From: Adineta steineri
Taxonomy: Eukaryota > Rotifera > Eurotatoria > Adinetida > Adinetidae
NCBI GenBank assembly: GCA_905250115.1
Contig: CAJNOI010000057.1
Location: 194,605 to 258,604 of the forward strand
DNA length: 64,000 nucleotides
Direction: 5' to 3'
Below are positions 59,629 through 64,000 of the stretch, piece by piece. How positions within the stretch are numbered: position 1 is the first letter of the stretch; each line of letters opens with the position of its first letter. The position numbers and the translations under genes are program-made. Under the pieces are notes generated by a model that did no database searches, was not told the DNA's origin, and saw nothing but the letters and a program-made list of their open reading frames with translations.

Positions 59629-62600
59629 ATGGCATTCACAAGCAGCAGACGCTTTGTAGATAATTATACCTCAACACGGCAACAATATGATTGGAATCCA
59701 ATATCTGGTTATAGAGATCGGGCTCTTAAGTCATTAGAAGAAGCTGTAGAAAGCATCATTCCATTAGTCGACAACGTCATACAATATGCAGACGAAGCCA
59801 AACAAAAATGCAAAATAAATACAAAACTGACAATAAATGAATCGGCAGCAATCTATCTTTATACAATGAAAACATCCTTCTATGAGAAACTCAATGAGAC
59901 TCTTCGAATTGAAAATCCACAGGCGCTGGCACCCTGGTTCGACTTTCTAAAACTATTCATTACCGCTCTAGTGAAATTACCTAAATTACCGTCACATCCG
60001 ACTACGGTATGGCGAGGTGTTGCAAATATTAAAGGCTCTGATTTCTATGACAAGGATATGTTTACTTGGTGGAGTGTGAACTCATGCTCGTTAGATGCCA
60101 GTGTCGCTGCAATATTTACATGCGAGAAGGGAACTCTGTTTTGCATTAATACTATTAATGGAAAAGACATTAGTGATTACTCATCAGCGAATAAAGAGGA
60201 GATAGAAGAGAAAGAAATCGTTCTTATGCCTGGAACTCGTTTGCGTGTAAAAACTAAAACGTTTGATATTAAAGATTTTTACGTCGTTCATTTGGAAGAA
60301 TGGTAAGCCTATTTGAAAAATATTACAAAGTCTAACAAACTGATGTATTAGTCATAAAATTCACTAAATATTGTAGTTTTTGACTCACGTCAGTGTAAAG
60401 GGCATCAAACCAGATTTCTTGGGATCCAAAAATTGTGAGCCTAAAATTCTCATATTTTCAAGCCTTCAATCTGACTGGCTTTTCAAAAAATAGATTTTAA
60501 AACTTTACACAGTTCATGAATTTAGTATCTATTTACAAAATGTGGAAATCAAAGCCTGAGCAAAAAATACTATGAATCTTCAAGATCGTCGACTTTCTAC
60601 CTAAAAGCACTATCTTTGAGTCAGTGTCATGCCTCAGTGCGAAATACTTATATAACGATCAAACTGACGTTTCTAAAATATTAAATTCGTTATATTCTAT
60701 AAAGATTTTATTCCTGTTATCCCCATATCCGAAGTACAAAGAAGATTCTTCTTTCAATATACGAAGTGAAAGGAGAGAGTCTTCCTTCGTATAATTCAGT
60801 GGATTTTAATAATTTTGTTGTGAATATTGAAGTCGTACGCTTAACTGAAATAGATCATGTTCGATAAATTAGAACACACTTGGTAGATTTGGAGACCTCA
60901 TCTTTTAATATTCGGAGAGACATCTATATTGACTTTTAAAAGCTTCATCTCTGTATAATGCAACATGAATTCAAAAGTCTTCGATTTACGATTTCTCACC
61001 ATTTTTTGTGATTTTTTGACTACAAGTTTCAGCTACCATTCATCTATTTCACATTATTGAATCTATATCTTTTAGCACTCCAATTCCCGAAGGGAAACAT
61101 GTCATGATATCATATGATCCGAACAGTCAAGAAATTGTATCCAGAATTTGTCATACTCTGCATCTTAAACATATACCACTTTGGTTCAATGAACAAAAAG
61201 AAATGGCGACTAATCTAAAGAAAAGGTATAATTTTTTGCATTATTTTCCTTTTGTCTGAACACTGCAATTATACTATTCTTTTTCGCAGTTTGGCTGAAG
61301 GAGTAGAAAATGCTGCAGTCGTTTGTTGTTTCATGACTCCAGATTATGAAAAATCTGATTTTTGTCAACTCGAATTACAGTATGCGCAAAAGCGACACAA
61401 ACGAATCATTCCTTGTATGCTCACTGATACAAAAGTATGGAAGCCTTCTGATTGGTTGAAGTCGATAACTAAAGACCTCGTACCAATCCACTTTCACAAC
61501 GTCTCGGAATCATCAACCATGCAAAGGAAGATAAGAGAACTGATTGATAGAACCGAAGAGCAACCTTCAATATCTCATTGTATATCGTCACAAGTAGTTG
61601 ACGCACCAAGTTACCTACTTGAACTGATTAAATATGAATATAAGCGAAATAATTGTATTGAACGTTTCATGAATCCAGCCGAATCTTTTCCGATCGATCA
61701 AAGTTACATCAATTTAGCTATGATCGATACCAAAGAGCAGCAAGAAAAAGAGAAGAAGCTAAAGCAACACGACGAGCAGAACTCTGCTTCGAAACAGCGC
61801 AATGATAGGATTCTCGGTACTTATGAAGAGATTTATGGTACAAAAACTTCGATCGATGTGGAGAACGTTTTTGATAAATGTAAAGATCAAACAAAGAAAG
61901 TGCTATTGCTTGGGCGTGCTGGAATTGGGAAATCCACGTTTTGTCAATATGTTACTTACAAATGGGCCAAACGTGAACTTTGGACCCAGTATGACCTGAT
62001 TATTTTGATTCGATTACGAAGGTTAACAGATAATCGCTATATATCTGCTCAAAACTGCTCACCAGTTCATCTTGTAGAGAAAGAGTATTTCCCGTTTGAT
62101 GATTTTTCGAACGAAGAAAAACAACAATTCAAAGAAATATGCGATAATGGTAAAGTTCTATGGATATTAGATGGCTATGACGAGTTTGTACAAAACATCC
62201 CACACAAACTAGAAGATGCGTTCGACTATATCCTCAAGACGCAACACCATATTCTGACGTCTCGTCCATATGCTATTGCATTGTCGTACGATGCGCAAAT
62301 GGAGATAACTGGATTTACAAATGATAATATTGAAAAATATACCAAAGCATTTTTTGATCAGATTAAAGGCAAAACATCAAATTATTCTCTTGAAGGTCAA
62401 AAACTTCTGCACTTCTTAAAGTCAAATGTAAGCATTTGGGGTATTGCCCATATACCTATGAACCTGGAGTTAATTTGTAGTCTATGGGGTGCTACGGATT
62501 GGTCAAAAAAGAAAACACTAACAATGACAATCCTGTACGATAATATAACAGAATGGCTGTGCAAACGACACTTAACAAAACAAAATATTAATTCTACACA

Positions 62601-64000
62601 AATGAGAAAAAAAAAGCTTTATTATCTTTGCAAAAAAGAGTTACATTTCTTGGAGTGTTTGGCTTTCAACGCAATGGAACACAGTGGCATAATCATACCA
62701 GCGACACTACTCGAGAAGACCGAAGACGAAACTGAATGTGACTTAGATGATCATCCACAACTACTTAACTTCGGTATTCTCAAACCCTACAATGATATGC
62801 CTGCTGGTGGTCAACATCCAGCGGAACAACAGTACTACTTTATTCATCTTAGCTTCCAAGAATATTTTGCAGCACGCCACTTAATTCGAACTCTCAACAG
62901 TCCAGAAAAACAAAAGGCAATCAACTTTATAAACAAACACAAATATAACCGACGTTATTTGTATGTCTTCATCTTTGCATCGGGTCTTCTCGCGCAATCC
63001 GACAATAAATCCTCTATGGAACTGTTCCGGGCAACGACACAAGGGCAGCATTTAGATCTTGTTGGTTTGATGCACATTAAACTGATCATTGAATGTCTTG
63101 ATGAGCTCGCAGGTGAAACTCTCTTTCGGCAAAGCACTGATTTAATGAAATCCATATTAGATTGGCTAGATATATGCATCATTACAAAATCCACTGCCAT
63201 CGTTGAAACTCTTCTAGAATCGCTGATGCGCACCAGCTCATTATGCAATAGCTCTATATTGCAAAACAAAATACTTGAACTCCTTCGTAATGAAGACCAA
63301 GCAACACAATCTACAATATACTATATCGTATCCAAACTACCAATACACGAACCTATGCCAGAACTCATAACTAAATTGTGCACAGCAATTCAGGATGAAG
63401 ATTCGGATGTCAGACATTATGCGTGTAAAGCTCTAGGAGCGATGTGTGAAAAAGCAGCAACAAATGAGATAATCTCTGCTCTCATCAATGCACTTCGTGA
63501 TCATGATTCAAATATCAGATGCGATGCGCGTATAGCTCTCACAGTAATCGACACAAACGTAGTAACAAATGAGGTGATATCTACTCTCATCAATGCACTT
63601 CAGGATAAAGATTTAAATGTGAGACACAGTGTGTATCTCGCCCTACGAGCGATGGGTCAAAAAATACCAACGAATGAGGTGCTGTCTTCTCTCATTAATA
63701 CACTTCGGGATGAAAATTATAATGTCAGACAATCTGTGTGTGTAGCTCTAGGAGCGATGGGTGAAAAAGCAGCAACACATGAGGTGATATCAGCTCTTAT
63801 CAATGCACTTTGGGATGAAGCATGGTCTGTCAGACAATTTGCATGTGAAGCTCTAGGAGCGATGGGTGAAAAAGCAGCAACGAATGAGGTAATCTCTGGT
63901 CTTATCAATGCACTTCAAGGTAATAACCGATCTGTCAGAGAATGTGCATGCCAAGCCCTTGGAGCGATGGGTGAAAAAGCAGCAACGAATGAGGTGATCT
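59629..64000 (+). CDS. ADP-ribosyltransferase - TIR - NACHT - HEAT repeat fusion, 3' partial
   Basis: Three exons: 59629-60302, 61076-61225 and 61290 to beyond the window. Residues about 60-225 are an R-S-E type mono-ADP-ribosyltransferase: Arg129 in VWRG, S-x-S-type WWSVNSCS (149-154), and Glu194-Lys-Glu196 before IVLMPGT. Residues about 230-350 are a TIR domain (KHVMISYDP, then CxxE with Glu303, the NAD+-cleaving position in active TIRs). A NACHT NTPase follows, with Walker A GRAGIGKST (483-491), Walker B WILDGYDE (Asp569-Glu573), the TSRPYA sensor and LSFQEYFAARHL at the helical end. HEAT repeats run to the edge. The ART frame has a TAA three bases into the first intron, so ART could be separate; but the GTAAGC donor, matching phase 2, and the absence of any in-frame ATG between a TGA at 61017 and the TIR core favour fusion. 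Confidence 0.8.
63370..64000 (+). repeat. 105-bp tandem repeats coding HEAT units, open at the right edge
   Basis: Units recur every 105 bp (35 codons): AATGAGGTGAT-type starts at about 63463, 63568, 63673, 63778, 63883 and 63988. Each codes a helix pair with LINAL, then D..VR, then ALGAMGEKAATNE. The last three copies are nearly identical in DNA, so the array is being expanded or homogenised. Confidence 0.9.

Noticed and set aside
63370..64000. CRISPR-like array
   Set aside because: The 105-bp units are contiguous, have no spacers, and code in one frame for HEAT repeats.

Overview
The window looks like a scaffold from a bdelloid rotifer (an Adineta- or Rotaria-like animal). The case rests on four things: AT-rich DNA with genes cut by many introns of about 50-60 bp; metazoan gene families (teashirt, ADRM1, APLF, TBP, a BNIP2/PRUNE2-type BCH protein, ceramide phosphoethanolamine synthase); a nuclear plant-style PPR-DYW gene, a class reported from bdelloids; and many short tracts of TGTGGG, the bdelloid telomere unit. 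The species cannot be fixed from sequence alone.

Positions 1-27.7 kb are a compact, intron-rich, conserved region. In order they hold the 3' part of a DD3-3-like membrane protein (+), a 1516-residue acidic BCH-domain gene (-) whose large intron holds a small membrane-protein gene on the other strand, a likely alternative promoter with two short exons for that gene, an LRR protein (+), ceramide phosphoethanolamine synthase (-), the proteasome ubiquitin receptor ADRM1 (-), a two-TM protein (-), the DNA-repair factor APLF (-), a UBP-finger protein with a dead HDAC domain (+), a 100-N gap and a teashirt-type zinc-finger gene (+). No TGTGGG elements are present here.

Positions 27.7-64 kb are accessory in character: long spacers, intron-poor genes with different base composition, gene fragments, and about 15 loci of a short palindromic TGTGGG...CCCACA element. 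Genes here are a HEPN/TPR/Sel1/MYND protein (+), a PPR-DYW RNA-editing-type gene (-) and a truncated relative, a SAM methyltransferase (-), a duplicated MYND fragment (+), an F-box-type gene (-), a GPCR pseudogene split by a 1.1-kb non-autonomous hAT element (+), a TBP (+), a secreted protein with a homopolymer frameshift (-) and an AKR7-type aldo-keto reductase (-). The right end holds a gene predicted to join an ADP-ribosyltransferase, a TIR domain, a NACHT NTPase and a 35-residue HEAT-repeat array (+), cut by the window edge.

The most interesting items are the ART-TIR-NACHT-HEAT receptor, which would carry two NAD+-using domains on one STAND switch; the dead HDAC fused to a UBP finger; and the telomere-like palindromes, which sit exactly at the edge of a duplicated gene fragment and shortly downstream of several stop codons. 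All exon structures were derived by hand from GT-AG sites and phase; six of them sum to an exact multiple of three.
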